Program-made: the position numbers and the translations under genes
Part shown: in pieces, positions 15,683 to 22,934 of the stretch
Numbering within the stretch: the stretch's first letter is position 1
Layout: each line of letters starts with the position of its first letter
The notes under the pieces: generated by a model
What the model was told of the DNA's origin: nothing
Databases searched by the model: none
What the model saw: the letters and a program-made list of their open reading frames with translations, nothing else
Assembly: GCA_020025955.1 (NCBI GenBank)
Contig: JAHHRF010000025.1
Span: forward strand, 1-26,075
Source: Sutterella sp.
GTDB lineage: Bacteria > Pseudomonadota > Gammaproteobacteria > Burkholderiales > Burkholderiaceae_F
Length of the DNA: 26,075 nt
Direction: 5' to 3'

Positions 15683-15951
15683 TGGAAAACCTTTCTCCGA
15701 AACGTGGATCTTCCCGATAGTCATTCGAAATGGATGACTGATTATTGATAGTCTTTATCATAACGTAAAAAGCGATAGAAGAGGACAATCTATTCCTCTA
15801 CCACAGCTTATCGTCACAACGGGGTCAGACTTCTAAACGTATTGTACGTGTGTCCGACAGCGAAAAAGCCTGCGCGGTTGTTTTATTTCCAAAGTTCAGG
15901 GGCTATTCCTAACTTATGTATAACAACGTAACAAGGGCACTCGCACAAGGC
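15683..15951 (-). promoter_or_regulatory. Upstream region and promoter of the fumarase gene
   Basis: No gene is seen. The best promoter for fumarase is TTTACG (plus 15764-15769) and AATAAT (plus 15741-15746) on the minus strand, spaced exactly 17. Transcription would begin near 15734 and give a leader of about 50 bases. No FNR consensus site was found. The distal part (15770-15951) shows nothing I can name. Confidence 0.6.
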
Positions 15952-16013
15952 AAAAAAGGGTCCAGGCGAGTCAGCACAAGGTTTCCCTCATGCTTCTTCA
16001 AGCCTTGACCCTT
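15952..16013 (-). terminator. Terminator of the NarL-like gene
   Basis: AAGGGTC-c-AGGC (15956-15967) pairs with GCCT-t-GACCCTT (16002-16013), 11 bp with one mismatch. On the minus strand the stem is followed by TTTTTT (plus 15952-15957). The loop is long, about 34 bases. Confidence 0.7.
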
Positions 16014-16028
16014 CTTTTGATTTCACGC

Positions 16029-16709
16029 TTAACGACTGCGGGGTTTGCGCCCGCCCTTCTTGAAGCCCTGTTCACTGGCCCACACGGCCACTTCCACACG
16101 GCTACGGAAGTTGAGTTTCTTTAAGACGTGCTTGACGTGAACCTTGACGGTACCGTCACGAATTTGAAGCGATTCCGAAATCTCTTTATTGCTCATACCC
16201 ATGGCAATGCAGCTCAAGACATCGGTTTCGCGCTCCGTTAAGACCTTCACCGAACGGTTGTCTTCACGAAGGTTCGACTTCCCACGAAGGAGTTCCGCTA
16301 AGACCGAGGTGATCTTTTCCGAGCTCGCCATCCCGCCCGTGACGGCCTTGGTGAGCTGTTCAACAAACTCAGCCGGCTCCACGGTGCGCAACAGGTACCC
16401 GTTGGCTTCATGGCGCAAGGCCTTTAAGAGAAGTTCCGACTCGTTGGCGTTATTCATGATCATGACGACCTTCACATGCGGGTGCGTCGTCTTCAAGTTC
16501 ACCAACAAGGGCATCGGATCGTAGCTTTCGACTTCCATGGCCATGACCACTAAGTCAGGACCCAAAGCGGTTAACGCCGAAGCGACTTTCGCGTCGCCCG
16601 TCTGGCCGATCACCTGAAATTGCCCACTTTGAGTGAGCACATCAGACATCGCCTTTCGGTAAAGAGGATAATCGTCAATCAAAATGACTTTAGGCAGAAC
16701 GTTATGCAT
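16029..16709 (-). CDS. NarL-type response regulator with degenerate receiver domain
   Basis: Receiver domain (about 6-125) plus LuxR/NarL helix-turn-helix (about 160-220). The output domain is very NarL/NarP-like: LTERETDVLSCIAMGMSNKEIS, then the recognition helix GTVKVHVKHVLKKL and SRVEVAVWA. The receiver keeps the acidic pair (IDDYP), but the phospho-acceptor site reads VVMAMEVESYD where the family has VV(L/M)D: Asp is Ala, codon GCC. The switch Ser/Thr is Asn, and the conserved Lys of YLLK is Arg. It is therefore probably phosphorylation-independent. The start is ATG 16709 (226 aa). A TTG at 16724, directly after the upstream gene's stop, would add five residues. No sensor kinase adjoins. 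It lies downstream of and co-directional with the M20 hydrolase gene. Confidence 0.9.
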   Translation of the reverse strand: MHNVLPKVILIDDYPLYRKAMSDVLTQSGQFQVIGQTGDAKVASALTALGPDLVVMAMEVESYDPMPLLVNLKTTHPHVKVVMIMNNANESELLLKALRHEANGYLLRTVEPAEFVEQLTKAVTGGMASSEKITSVLAELLRGKSNLREDNRSVKVLTERETDVLSCIAMGMSNKEISESLQIRDGTVKVHVKHVLKKLNFRSRVEVAVWASEQGFKKGGRKPRSR

Positions 16710-16724
16710 CACGTTTTCGCTCAA

Positions 16725-17996
16725 TCAAATATCAAAATCTTCCAACGCTCGACGTAGCACCGCTACGCCCAGCAAAAAATCATCGATCCGCATCGCTTCA
16801 TGCGGATTGTGTGACCCGTTTTGGTTGGTCACAAAAATCATGGCAGAGGGCACGCCCGCTGCACTCATCACCGCGGTATCGTGCCCAGCGCCAGAAGGCA
16901 TCGTCTCGTAAGGAATGCCTTCGGCTTCTGCGGCGATGCGTAACCGGGCTTGCATGGCCTCATCAATGAGACCGGGCGCTGTCTTGATAGGTTCATCCCA
17001 CTCAAAACGCACACCGCGTGTTTGTTCGATCGCGTGAGCTTCACTTTGAAGCATGGCGTGAAAGACCCCGATCGTTTCCGTGGAAAGCGACCGAATATCC
17101 ACCGAGAAAGTCACTTCGCCAGGGATCACTGAAATCGCACGCGTGGGCGGCAATTCCACGACCCCGACGGTAAAGACTAAGTCGTCCCCCGCTCTCACTA
17201 AGGCATCCCACCGTTCTTCCAGGGTGTGCACGAGCTCCGCAAACGCCATCACGGCGTCATGCCGATAGGCTTTGTCCACTGCGCCTGAGTGCGCTGTTTC
17301 CCCGAGAATCTTCACGCGCTTGTGGCGAATGTTCCCGCGAATCCCCGTGACCACCCCAACACGAGCCCGTCCCCCTTTTTCCAGCATGGGACCTTGCTCA
17401 ATGTGGAGTTCAAAAAAGGCCGCGAGTTGCGAGAGGTCCACCACGGGTTGCCCCTCGGTGACCTTCTCAATTACTACCCCACAACGGGTTAAAGCATCCC
17501 CCAGGGTGCCTTCGCCCGATCGGTGCTTGAGCGCCAAGTGCGCCGGTGTCAACTGCCCCGTTAAGGCGAGCGACCCCATGTAAGCCTTCCCGTAAAAGGA
17601 ACTCTCTTCGCCTCGAAGCATCAAGACGCGAAAGTCGCGCGCTGGCACAAAGCCCGTTTGCTGCCAGGTGTAGACGCAAGTGAGCGCTGCTAAGACACCC
17701 GCGAGCCCATCGTAGTTACCCCCTTCCGGGACACTATCAACGTGGCTTCCGGCGACTAAGGCGGGTTTTGTCGCGTCTCGCCCTTTCAAAGTGAGCCAAA
17801 CGTTACCCGCAGCATCCGTCTGAGCCTGCATCCCCAAGGCTTCACCTTGAGCGACAAGATAGTCGAGCACGGCGCTTTCGGTGGCGCTATAGGCTTCTCG
17901 CGTCACCCCAGGGCCGTCCGCACTCATCGCGCGAATCGCTTCAAAGCGCTCAGCTACCCAGGGTGTGGTTCGTTCAACAAACGCATCCAAGGACAT
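16725..17996 (-). CDS. M20 Zn amidohydrolase of the carbamoylase / allantoate amidohydrolase type
   Basis: The product is 423 residues from ATG 17996 (AAGGGG about 10 bases upstream). The frame stays open 24 codons further without a ribosome site. The family splits C-N bonds of N-carbamoyl-amino acids, allantoate, ureidoglycolate or beta-ureidopropionate using two metal ions. Metal ligands visible are His85 (GSHVDSVPEGGNYDG), Asp96, Glu131 in the GEESS segment with its neighbour Glu130, His198 (ELHIEQGP) and His396 (GSHNPHE). The dimerisation domain segment GIRGNIRHKRVKILGETAHSG is present. Substrate cannot be read from sequence. It abuts the NarL-like regulator and is divergent from the AbgA-like hydrolase, which suggests use of N-acyl or ureido compounds as nitrogen sources. 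Confidence 0.9.
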   Translation of the reverse strand: MSLDAFVERTTPWVAERFEAIRAMSADGPGVTREAYSATESAVLDYLVAQGEALGMQAQTDAAGNVWLTLKGRDATKPALVAGSHVDSVPEGGNYDGLAGVLAALTCVYTWQQTGFVPARDFRVLMLRGEESSFYGKAYMGSLALTGQLTPAHLALKHRSGEGTLGDALTRCGVVIEKVTEGQPVVDLSQLAAFFELHIEQGPMLEKGGRARVGVVTGIRGNIRHKRVKILGETAHSGAVDKAYRHDAVMAFAELVHTLEERWDALVRAGDDLVFTVGVVELPPTRAISVIPGEVTFSVDIRSLSTETIGVFHAMLQSEAHAIEQTRGVRFEWDEPIKTAPGLIDEAMQARLRIAAEAEGIPYETMPSGAGHDTAVMSAAGVPSAMIFVTNQNGSHNPHEAMRIDDFLLGVAVLRRALEDFDI

Positions 17997-18315
17997 CGTT
18001 ACGATTCCCCTTCTACATGACGCACTTTTAGGGGGCTCATCAACGTCAAGCCCCCTTCCCATCGTCAATTCGGAACTAACAGTGGTTTCTCGCCCTCAGT
18101 GAGTACGAAAAAACTCTCCCATAGAATTATGGTCGAATTACCTCTTTAGGACAATCAATTCCGACCTTTATTGATACGTAACAAAGAAATATTTTGGATT
18201 CCCACAAAATGAAGGGCAATCGTAGGAGAATAAAAAGACCCACCATCTCCTTGATATTTCTAGAATTATCCAGTTACTCAATCTCCTCTAACCCTGTCGA
18301 CAAAAAGGAGTAGCC
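17997..18315. promoter_or_regulatory. Divergent control region between the two M20 hydrolase genes
   Basis: No gene is seen in 319 bases. Structures present are: a perfect 8-bp hairpin AGGGGGCT (18030-18037) / AGCCCCCT (18049-18056) in the leader of the minus-strand gene; a 14-base palindrome CCATA-GAAT-TATGG (18119-18132); a near-perfect inverted repeat GGTCGAATT (18131-18139) / AATTCCGACC (18157-18166); and an FNR-like site with one mismatch, TTGAT-ACGT-AACAA (18171-18184). Operator function is inferred from symmetry and position. Confidence 0.5.
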
Positions 18316-19608
18316 ATGTTTACCCTGAGTGCACTCACCTCGTATGAGGAAGAACTCATTGGGCTTCGTCGCTCATTACACCAATTGCCCGAAGAAGGCT
18401 GGTCAGAATTCACCACCACGGCACGCATTGCCGAAACGCTAGAAAACCTGGGCTTTGAGGTGTTACTCGGCCCCGACATCATTGACGCGTCCGCTTGTTT
18501 GGGACGAAAGACGAGCGTCGTGGAAGCAGGGCTTGCCCTTGCGCGAGCCAACCACGTAGACGAATCCCTTTTAGATCGCATGCAGGGGCTAACAGGCTGC
18601 GTGGGGGTATTGGACACGGGGCGACCGGGGCCCACGGTGGCGCTTCGCTTTGATATCGATTGCGTACCCGTAACCGAGTCGACGGATTCCAATCACCTCC
18701 CGACCCGCGAAGGCTTTGCTTCAACGCGTCCCGGTCTCATGCACGCCTGCGGGCACGATGCGCATACCGCCACAGGGCTCACGCTCGCGCATTGGGTGAA
18801 AGACCATGCCTCAGACTTGGTTGGGCGCTATAAATTCTTGTTCCAGCCCGCCGAAGAAGGGGTACGAGGGGCGGCAGCGATGGCCGCTTCCGGCATTCTC
18901 GACGACGTGGATACTTTCTTAGCAAGCCACGTTGCCATGATGTGCAAAACGGGCGAAGTCTCCGTCAATCCCACGGGGTTTTTGTGCACCACCAAGCTCG
19001 ATGCGACATTCACGGGGAAACCGGCACACGCCGGCGTTGAACCCAATGCCGGGCACAATGCGTTAGCGGCCGCCTGCTACGCCTTTACGCAATTAATGGG
19101 GTTACCTCGCCACCGTGATGGGATGACCCGCATTAACGTGGGGCAGTTAACGGGGGGCGAAGGGCGAAACGTGATTCCCTCGCACGCCAAAATGGTTTTA
19201 GAAGTGCGTGGCGAAAACGCAGAGATTAACGCCTACATGGCCGAGAGCGCGGAGCGAATTCTGAAAGCCTCAGCCCTGGCACAAAACTGCGAGGTGACGC
19301 TCGAGAAAATGGGCGAAGCCGTGGATCTCACCAATGACCCCGCCTTGGTGGCGTGCCTTGAGCGCGCAGGGGCCGCGATTGAGGGACTTACCGTTCGAAC
19401 GGATCCGATGAATTTTGGGGGATCGGAAGACGCCACGCTTCTTGCCCGTCGCGTACAAGCCCATGGGGGCGAAGCCGCCTTCTTTGTGCTCGGGGCAGAC
19501 CGTCCCAGCGGGCACCATACCGCCACCTTTGATGTGGACGAAGGGGCACTCAAACAGGGGCTTCACTTTTGGATTTCTGCCCTCCAACACCTCCCCAAAG
19601 GCGGTTAA
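18316..19608 (+). CDS. abgA: AbgA-like aminobenzoyl-glutamate hydrolase (M20 family)
   Basis: The 430-residue product resembles E. coli AbgA (436 aa) along its length, including features outside the M20 core: LRRSLHQLPEEGWSEF at the start, an insert after DIIDAS, and the segment GVLDTGRPGPTVALRFDID. AbgA works with AbgB to cleave p-aminobenzoyl-glutamate, a folate breakdown product, to p-aminobenzoate and glutamate. Metal and catalytic residues seen are MHACGHDAHTA (142-152), QPAEEG with catalytic Glu180/181, the HAG motif in KPAHAGVEPNAGHNALAA, and the C-terminal SGHHTATFD. AAGGAG lies 5 bases before the ATG. No abgB or abgT adjoins it, so a different N-acyl-amino acid substrate is possible. 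Confidence 0.85.
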   Translation: MFTLSALTSYEEELIGLRRSLHQLPEEGWSEFTTTARIAETLENLGFEVLLGPDIIDASACLGRKTSVVEAGLALARANHVDESLLDRMQGLTGCVGVLDTGRPGPTVALRFDIDCVPVTESTDSNHLPTREGFASTRPGLMHACGHDAHTATGLTLAHWVKDHASDLVGRYKFLFQPAEEGVRGAAAMAASGILDDVDTFLASHVAMMCKTGEVSVNPTGFLCTTKLDATFTGKPAHAGVEPNAGHNALAAACYAFTQLMGLPRHRDGMTRINVGQLTGGEGRNVIPSHAKMVLEVRGENAEINAYMAESAERILKASALAQNCEVTLEKMGEAVDLTNDPALVACLERAGAAIEGLTVRTDPMNFGGSEDATLLARRVQAHGGEAAFFVLGADRPSGHHTATFDVDEGALKQGLHFWISALQHLPKGG

Positions 19609-19679
19609 TCCGAAAAGAAGTCTCACTTCTCACTGATTTAGGTGGGCTAAATGCATTAAAATACCCCCTTTCGTTGAGG

Positions 19680-19717
19680 CGGCGCCCCTCCATAATTGGA
19701 CCTGGCGCCGTTCTTTT
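19680..19717 (+). terminator. Terminator after abgA-like gene
   Basis: CGGCGCC (19680-19686) pairs with GGCGCCG (19704-19710) around a 17-base loop, followed by TTCTTTTT. It lies 72 bases after the stop. Confidence 0.75.
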
Positions 19718-19743
19718 TGGTAATTAATTCAACGTGCATGCGT

Positions 19744-19805
19744 GAGAAACGAGTGTTTCTCGCCCTAACGAAAGGGGGAACACCCTTTCAGCGGGTTCAA
19801 GCCGC
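19744..19805 (+). other. Three consecutive hairpins in the yebC leader
   Basis: In 62 bases there are three perfect stems: GAGAAAC/GTTTCTC (19744-19750 with 19755-19761), GAAAGGG/CCCTTTC (19770-19776 with 19783-19789) and GCGG/CCGC (19791-19794 with 19802-19805). The last contains GTTCAA but cannot be folded as a tRNA T-arm. They end 30 bases before the yebC start. A structured leader or small RNA is possible; no known family recognised. Confidence 0.5.
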
Positions 19806-19835
19806 GTGCACTCACAACAGACAGAAAGGACTATC

Positions 19836-20570
19836 ATGGCTGGTCATTCCAAGTGGGCCAATATTCAGCACCGTAAGGGCCGTCAGGACGCTAAGCGCTC
19901 CAACCTCTGGACGAAACTCATCCGCGAAGTGATCGTGGCTGCACGTTTAGGCGGTGGCGATCCCGACACCAACGCTCGTCTCCGCATGGCGTTGACGAAG
20001 GCTCGCTCCGGTAACGTCCCGAAGGATACGATCAACAACGCCATCCTCAAGGGTACCGGTCAGTTGCCGGGCGTCTCCTACGAAGAAGTCCGCTACGAAG
20101 GCTATGGCGTCGGTGGCGCTGCCTTGATCATCGACTGCACGACCGACAACCGCGTGCGCACCGTCGCTGACGTTCGTCATGCTTTATCCAAGCACGGCGG
20201 CAACCTCGGTACCGAAGGCTCTGTCTCCTTCATGTTTAAGCACATCGGCGAATTCATCTTTGCGCCAGGCGTCACGGACGAAGACACCGTGATGGAAATC
20301 GCTTTGGAAGCCGGCGCTGACGACGTCATCACGGACGAAGACGGCGCCATCGAAGTGACCTGCGAACCGGGCAACTTCGAAGCCGTTCAGAAGGCTTTCG
20401 AAGAAAAGGGTCTCAACCCTGAAGTCGCTGAAATCACCTACAAGGCTTTGAACGAAACGGAATTGACGGGTAACGACGCCACGAAGATGCAAAAGCTCCT
20501 CGACGCGCTCGAAGACTTGGACGACGTGCAGCAGGTTTACACCTCGGCTGTGTTCGACGAAGAAGAATAA
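19836..20570 (+). CDS. yebC: YebC/PmpR family protein (TACO1 family)
   Basis: The 244-residue product starts with the family hallmark MAGHSKWANIQHRKGRQDAKRS. The start is ATG 19836, with AAAGGA 5 bases upstream; an upstream in-frame ATG at 19806 falls in the leader. Also seen are the GGGDPDTNARLRMALTKAR segment, NVPKDTINNAILKG, and YEGYGVGGAALIIDCTTDN. Members have been described as transcriptional regulators (PmpR) and, more recently, as ribosome-associated factors that help translate difficult sequences such as polyproline. Which holds here cannot be read from sequence. It is followed by terminator-like hairpins before nadD. Confidence 0.95.
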   Translation: MAGHSKWANIQHRKGRQDAKRSNLWTKLIREVIVAARLGGGDPDTNARLRMALTKARSGNVPKDTINNAILKGTGQLPGVSYEEVRYEGYGVGGAALIIDCTTDNRVRTVADVRHALSKHGGNLGTEGSVSFMFKHIGEFIFAPGVTDEDTVMEIALEAGADDVITDEDGAIEVTCEPGNFEAVQKAFEEKGLNPEVAEITYKALNETELTGNDATKMQKLLDALEDLDDVQQVYTSAVFDEEE

Positions 20571-20592
20571 GTCGACGCTGGACGTCTTTCGC

Positions 20593-20657
20593 TAAAGGGG
20601 CTCACAAGCCCCTTTACCAACGCCTCCGAACCCCGTCGGGCTCTGGAGGCGTTTGCT
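20593..20657 (+). terminator. Double hairpin terminator region after yebC
   Basis: TAAAGGGGCT (20593-20602) pairs perfectly with AGCCCCTTTA (20607-20616) on a CACA loop but lacks a T-run. AACGCCTCC (20619-20627) pairs with GGAGGCGTT (20645-20653), followed by TTTGCTTT. The second is the likelier terminator. Confidence 0.65.
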
Positions 20658-20705
20658 TTGTGCACTATACTGTGGGCACTATCACGGTTTTCGTTTCACA
20701 CTTCT

Positions 20706-21365
20706 ATGACGGCTTCACGCTTTCGTGCTGGCTGGGCGCTGCTCGGTGGCACTTTTGACCCAATTCACAATGGCCACTTGGCGCTCGCACGAGCCGCCTG
20801 GGACGCCTTACCCGTGAATGAAGTGCGTTTTGTGCCTGCGGGCAACCCTTGGCAAAAAGAAAACGTAACAGCAGGGTCAATCCGGCTTGAACTCATTGAG
20901 CGTGCGATACAATACGAGCCACATTTGGGTGTGGATCGCATGGAATTGGTCCGACAGGGTGCCACCTACACGATCGACACCGTCAAAGCCCTACGCACCC
21001 GTGTGGGTCCGCGCTTTCCCCTCGTTTGGGTTCTGGGCGCTGACCAGTGGGCGGGGTTAAGTTCCTGGAAGGATTATTGGTCCTTAATCGACTTTGTCCA
21101 CTTCGCAGTTGTGAAGCGTGAGGGCGAGCCCTCGCCTAAAAGCGTGCCCCATGCATTTGCCACGGGGCGCTGGGTGGAGCCAGACCGTTTAGCCACCCAA
21201 GGCGCTGGGCTAATCACTGAAATTTCGATGGCCCCTCACAGGGCGTCCTCCACCGAGGTGAGGCGTTTAGTTAACGCTCAGGATTGGGCGACGTTAGACG
21301 ACTTACTCCCGTACGGTGTGGCCCCCTTAATTCAGGCCCATCAACTCTATTTATCGCGATCCTAA
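20706..21365 (+). CDS. nadD: Nicotinate-nucleotide adenylyltransferase
   Basis: NadD adenylates nicotinate mononucleotide to deamido-NAD in NAD synthesis. The 219-residue product from ATG 20706 starts six residues before the conserved domain; the frame extends 16 codons upstream to ATG 20658, inside the terminator/promoter region. Nucleotidyltransferase signature GGTFDPIHNGHL (about 14-25), with the HxGH-type motif as HNGH. The second motif SSTEVRRLV is near the C-terminus. No strong Shine-Dalgarno is seen, and a -10-like TATACT at 20666-20671 suggests a short leader. First gene of nadD-rsfS-rlmH-maf. Confidence 0.95.
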   Translation: MTASRFRAGWALLGGTFDPIHNGHLALARAAWDALPVNEVRFVPAGNPWQKENVTAGSIRLELIERAIQYEPHLGVDRMELVRQGATYTIDTVKALRTRVGPRFPLVWVLGADQWAGLSSWKDYWSLIDFVHFAVVKREGEPSPKSVPHAFATGRWVEPDRLATQGAGLITEISMAPHRASSTEVRRLVNAQDWATLDDLLPYGVAPLIQAHQLYLSRS

Positions 21366-21400
21366 ATCGATCGCCTCTCTTTTTTTATTGAAGGTTAATT

Positions 21401-21784
21401 ATGACTCTCGAAGAACTCACCCACCTCGTCGTGGAAGCCCTTGACGATGTGAAGGGTAAAGACATCAAGGTTTTCAACACCGAAGGCCTCACCAATCAGT
21501 TTGAACGCGTTGTGATCGCATCGGGTACGTCGGGGCGCCAGAACCGCGCCCTCGCCTCGTCTGTCGCTCAGTCCGTGAAGGCCGCTGGCGGTTTCGTTTT
21601 AGGTACCGAAGGTCAGGAATCCGGCGAATGGGTTCTCGTGGACTTGGGCCAGATCGTGGTTCACTGCTTGCAGCCCGCCGTTCGCGAATACTACAACCTC
21701 GAAGAAATCTGGGGTGGCAAGGAAGTGTTCCAGGCCGTTTCTGAAGAAACGAAGTCGCACTTAATGCCGCACCGCGCTCAGTAA
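21401..21784 (+). CDS. rsfS: Ribosome silencing factor RsfS
   Basis: RsfS (YbeB/Iojap family) binds ribosomal protein uL14 and blocks subunit joining when nutrients are scarce. The 127-residue product has the family segments VVEALDDVKGKDIKVFN, ERVVIASGTSGRQNRALASSV, and the C-terminal GEWVLVDLGQIVVHCLQPAVREYYNLEEIWG. AAGG lies upstream of the ATG (about 7 bases). It lies 35 bases after nadD, and its stop overlaps the rlmH start by one base (TAATG). Confidence 0.96.
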   Translation: MTLEELTHLVVEALDDVKGKDIKVFNTEGLTNQFERVVIASGTSGRQNRALASSVAQSVKAAGGFVLGTEGQESGEWVLVDLGQIVVHCLQPAVREYYNLEEIWGGKEVFQAVSEETKSHLMPHRAQ

Positions 21785-22251
21785 TGCAAACCACCATCTT
21801 GGCGGTGGGGCAACGCATCACGGAATGGGCGGCCATTGGTACCTCCGACTACCTGGGCCGCTTTCCGCGAGAGTTTTCGCTCCAACTCAAAGAATTGCGC
21901 ACGGAACCCCGCAATGGGAAAACGCCCGTGCAGCTCATGGCCGCAGAAGGGGAACGTATCCTCTCGAACATTGAAGACGACGACTTTGTCATCGTCCTCG
22001 ATGAGCATGGCCGTGACCTCACCACGATGGATTTAGCCAAGCACTTTGCCCAGTGGCGAGCCGATGGCGAGCACCCCGTCTTCGTGATTGGGGGCCCGGA
22101 CGGTCTCTCCAAAGACGTCAAAGCCCGCGCTAATCTCACCATTCGTTTGAGTTCGATGACGCTCCCGCATGCGCTCGCCCGTGTGTTCTTAGCCGAGCAA
22201 ATCTATCGCGCTTGGTCCATCCTCGCGAAGCACCCCTATCACCGCGCTTAA
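21784..22251 (+). CDS. rlmH: 23S rRNA pseudouridine1915 N3-methyltransferase
   Basis: RlmH is a small SPOUT methyltransferase that modifies pseudouridine 1915 of 23S rRNA in assembled 70S ribosomes. It is 155 residues, like E. coli RlmH (155). Family segments seen are FVIVLDEHGRDLTTMDLA, the SAM-binding knot VFVIGGPDGLS, and the C-terminal LPHALARVFLAEQIYRAWSILAKHPYHR. Its ATG uses the last base of the rsfS stop, so it is translationally coupled. Confidence 0.97.
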   Translation: MQTTILAVGQRITEWAAIGTSDYLGRFPREFSLQLKELRTEPRNGKTPVQLMAAEGERILSNIEDDDFVIVLDEHGRDLTTMDLAKHFAQWRADGEHPVFVIGGPDGLSKDVKARANLTIRLSSMTLPHALARVFLAEQIYRAWSILAKHPYHRA

Positions 22252-22269
22252 AACAGAAAAGGCCCTCCC

Positions 22270-22884
22270 GTGACCCAACTCTTATTGGCTAGCAAAAGTC
22301 CGCGTCGCCGTGAGCTCTTAGAAAATTTAGGGCTCTCCATTACGGTGGCCGCCTCGAACGCGCATACCCTCAAAGCGTTTGACGGGGATGAAACCGTCAA
22401 AGCGGGGGAATTGCCCACTGACTACGCTGAGCGTATTGCTTGGCAAAAGTTCGCAGAAGGCTTAGCAAAGCGAGACGCAATGGACCTTCCCAACACCTTA
22501 CCCGTGTTGGCGTCCGATACGGTCGTGAGTTTAGGAGACGCCATCCTTGGGAAGCCTGCGGACTTCAATGAGGCTTGTCAGTTCTTGACGGCGCTCTCGG
22601 GCGTCACGCACGAAGTGCGCACCGTCGTGGTCGTTGGGAAGTCGTTAGAGACGGCTCACATGCGTGTGAGTGTCTCCAAGGTCCACTTTAAAGACCTCAC
22701 CCAAGCGGAAATTGAAAAGTACTGCCACACCGACGAGCCTTACGACAAGGCGGGTGGCTACGGCATTCAAGGATTAGCGGGCGTCTTCATTGATCGCATT
22801 GAAGGCAGTTTCACTGGCATCATGGGGCTTCCCCTCTTTGAGACAGCAGAGCTTCTCAAGGAAGAAGGGATTGTTTGTTTATGA
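22270..22884 (+). CDS. maf: Maf-like nucleotide pyrophosphatase (dTTP/UTP type)
   Basis: Maf proteins hydrolyse non-canonical or surplus nucleoside triphosphates to monophosphates. The 204-residue product starts at GTG 22270, with AAAAGG 7 bases upstream. Signature SKSPRRRELLENLG is at 8-21, the catalytic Asp is in ASDTVVSLG, and AGGYGIQGLAGVFIDRIEGSFTGIMGLPL is near the C-terminus. The last segment resembles the YhdE-type (dTTP/UTP) rather than the YceF-type subgroup, which is a family-level inference. It is last in the operon and followed by a very strong terminator where many relatives carry rng. Confidence 0.93.
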   Translation: MTQLLLASKSPRRRELLENLGLSITVAASNAHTLKAFDGDETVKAGELPTDYAERIAWQKFAEGLAKRDAMDLPNTLPVLASDTVVSLGDAILGKPADFNEACQFLTALSGVTHEVRTVVVVGKSLETAHMRVSVSKVHFKDLTQAEIEKYCHTDEPYDKAGGYGIQGLAGVFIDRIEGSFTGIMGLPLFETAELLKEEGIVCL

Positions 22885-22921
22885 GTCAAAGGGCTATGAA
22901 AAATAGCCCTTTGACTTTTTT
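22885..22921 (+). terminator. Strong terminator after maf
   Basis: A perfect 12-bp stem, GTCAAAGGGCTA (22885-22896) with TAGCCCTTTGAC (22904-22915), and six T directly after. It begins one base after the maf stop. The AT-rich minus-strand gene ends 14 bases further on. Confidence 0.94.
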
Positions 22922-22934
22922 ACAATTTCAAAAT

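Noticed and set aside
14156..15724. Long plus-strand open frames inside the fumarase gene, and similar antisense frames in purB, modC and pepN
   Set aside because: They are shadows of conserved proteins with biased codon use and carry no ribosome sites or recognisable domains.
15683..15724. Upstream ATG for the fumarase
   Set aside because: It lacks a ribosome site and lies about 10 bases after the likely transcript start, while ATG 15682 has AAAGG at good spacing and begins at the family N-terminus.
19744..19810. tRNA gene in the yebC leader
   Set aside because: GGTTCAA suggests a T-arm, but the T-stem does not pair with normal numbering, and no anticodon or acceptor arms can be built.
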